Assembly (NCBI GenBank): GCA_041738285.1
Contig: JBGSQB010000051.1
Coordinates: 1 to 40,984 of the forward strand
From: SZUA-521 sp041738285
GTDB taxonomy: Bacteria > Pseudomonadota > Gammaproteobacteria > Pseudomonadales > Azotimanducaceae
Length of the DNA stretch: 40,984 bases
Direction of reading: 5' to 3'
A program made the position numbers and the translations under genes. This document shows, one piece after another, positions 40,390-40,984 of this stretch. Under the pieces are notes generated by a model. That model was not told the origin of the DNA. It searched no databases and saw only the letters and a list, made by a program, of their open reading frames with translations. Position 1 is the stretch's first letter. Each line of letters begins with the position of its first letter.

Positions 40390-40984
40390 TCGATGTTCTG
40401 TACCTGTTCGCGGATCTGCTCGATGATCACCTTGAGATCGACGGCGCGGCGAGTCGTTTCGCCGAGCACCGCCTTCGAAGCCAGCGTGTTGGCTTCGCGG
40501 TTCAGCTCCTGCATGAGGAAGTCGAGTCGGCGTCCGTGCGGCCCATCGCCCGCGAGGTCGGTCATGGCGTTGGCGACGTGGATGCGCAGGCGGTCGAGCT
40601 CTTCCGTGACATCGGCGCGTTGGGCGAGCAGCGCCACTTCCTGTTCCAGACGGTCGGAATCGAGGTCGACTGAGAGCTCGGCGATGCGGGCCTGCAGGCG
40701 TGTCCGCTGCTGCGCCGCCAGATCATCGGTGAGCTTCGAGTGAGCGCCGACGATCGCTTCGATCTCGCCGAGTCGTTCCTGGATCAGAGATGCCATCGCT
40801 TCCCCCTCCCGGGCGCGTTGGGCGACGAGTGCATCGAGGGCCGATTCGAATCCCGCGCGTGCGGCGATCACGCCTGCGCTCATGTCTTCGGCGCGCTCGG
40901 CCAGCACGCCGGGCCAGCGCAACAGGTCCAGTGCGCTCGGACTGACGGTTTCCGGTGCGTCCCGGCGCAGCTGCTCGATGGTGG
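40386..40984 (-). CDS. yicC: YicC-family endoribonuclease (5' part outside window)
   Basis: YicC proteins are endoribonucleases that in E. coli help degrade the small RNA RyhB. Here 199 codons are visible from the window edge to the stop. The N-terminal part is lost at the boundary. The frame is open to the edge and reads DLLRWPGVLAE near its start and ends with DFLMQELNREANTLASKA and VIIEQIREQVQNIE, the typical C-terminus of the family (about 290 aa). An internal TTG at 40922 is not the real start. It sits just before gmk, as in many proteobacteria. Confidence 0.95.
   Translation of the reverse strand, partial: TIEQLRRDAPETVSPSALDLLRWPGVLAERAEDMSAGVIAARAGFESALDALVAQRAREGEAMASLIQERLGEIEAIVGAHSKLTDDLAAQQRTRLQARIAELSVDLDSDRLEQEVALLAQRADVTEELDRLRIHVANAMTDLAGDGPHGRRLDFLMQELNREANTLASKAVLGETTRRAVDLKVIIEQIREQVQNIE

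Noticed and set aside
1..40984. CRISPR array, tRNA/rRNA genes, prophage, transposase or defence system
   Set aside because: I found no regularly spaced repeats, no structured RNA gene and no protein of such a class; all long frames are explained by core genes or their shadows.

Overview
The window is the replication-origin region of a high-GC gammaproteobacterial chromosome. The gene order is the conserved one for this class (recF-dnaN-dnaA | oriC | rpmH-rnpA-yidD-yidC-mnmE-mnmG-rsmG-parA-parB-atpIBEFHAGDC-glmU-glmS). It also carries ubiC/ubiA beside a rubredoxin gene and the recG-ridA-spoT-rpoZ-gmk-yicC string, both familiar from Pseudomonas/Xanthomonas-type bacteria. I cannot name a genus from sequence alone. 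There is no rRNA, tRNA, CRISPR array, prophage, transposase gene or defence island; almost all of the window is core chromosome.

Layout. (1) 1-3322, minus strand: recF (cut by the left edge), dnaN, dnaA. A perfect 16-bp parS site lies inside recF. (2) 3323-3857: the only long gene-free stretch, a probable oriC with one perfect and several degenerate DnaA boxes, ending in a near-consensus sigma70 promoter for rpmH. (3) 3858-11914, plus strand: ribosomal protein L34, RNase P protein, the membrane-insertion genes yidD/yidC, the tRNA-wobble enzymes mnmE/mnmG, rsmG and the partition genes parA/parB, many overlapping by 4 bp. (4) 11922-12010: a long imperfect inverted repeat, then a promoter and the complete nine-gene ATP synthase operon. 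(5) 19047-24329: glmU and glmS (UDP-GlcNAc synthesis), followed by a secreted M48 metalloprotease with TPR repeats and a translationally coupled lipoprotein of unknown function. (6) 24429-28574: uvrD, then a TRAP-transporter binding protein (dctP) and a crotonase. (7) 28565-31895, minus strand: ubiC, ubiA, then the TRAP membrane subunits dctQ and dctM, which meet the crotonase tail to tail. (8) 31983-33468, plus strand: rubredoxin and a dicarboxylate/glutamate-type cation symporter. (9) 33465-40984, minus strand: an HDOD signalling protein, recG, ridA, spoT, rpoZ, gmk and the 3' part of yicC.

How it fits together: replication start (dnaA, dnaN, oriC), origin segregation (parA/parB acting on the recF-embedded parS), translation and membrane biogenesis, ATP synthesis and cell-wall precursor supply are clustered around the origin and read away from it. 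From 28565 onward most genes are on the minus strand.

I found no convincing entirely new system. The points most worth a second look are the parS site encoded by the conserved FHVE motif of RecF, the palindromic element between parB and atpI, the TRAP transporter split over two converging operons next to a crotonase without the usual catalytic glutamates, the protease-lipoprotein pair behind glmS, and the HDOD protein with a possible YbaK-like N-terminal domain.
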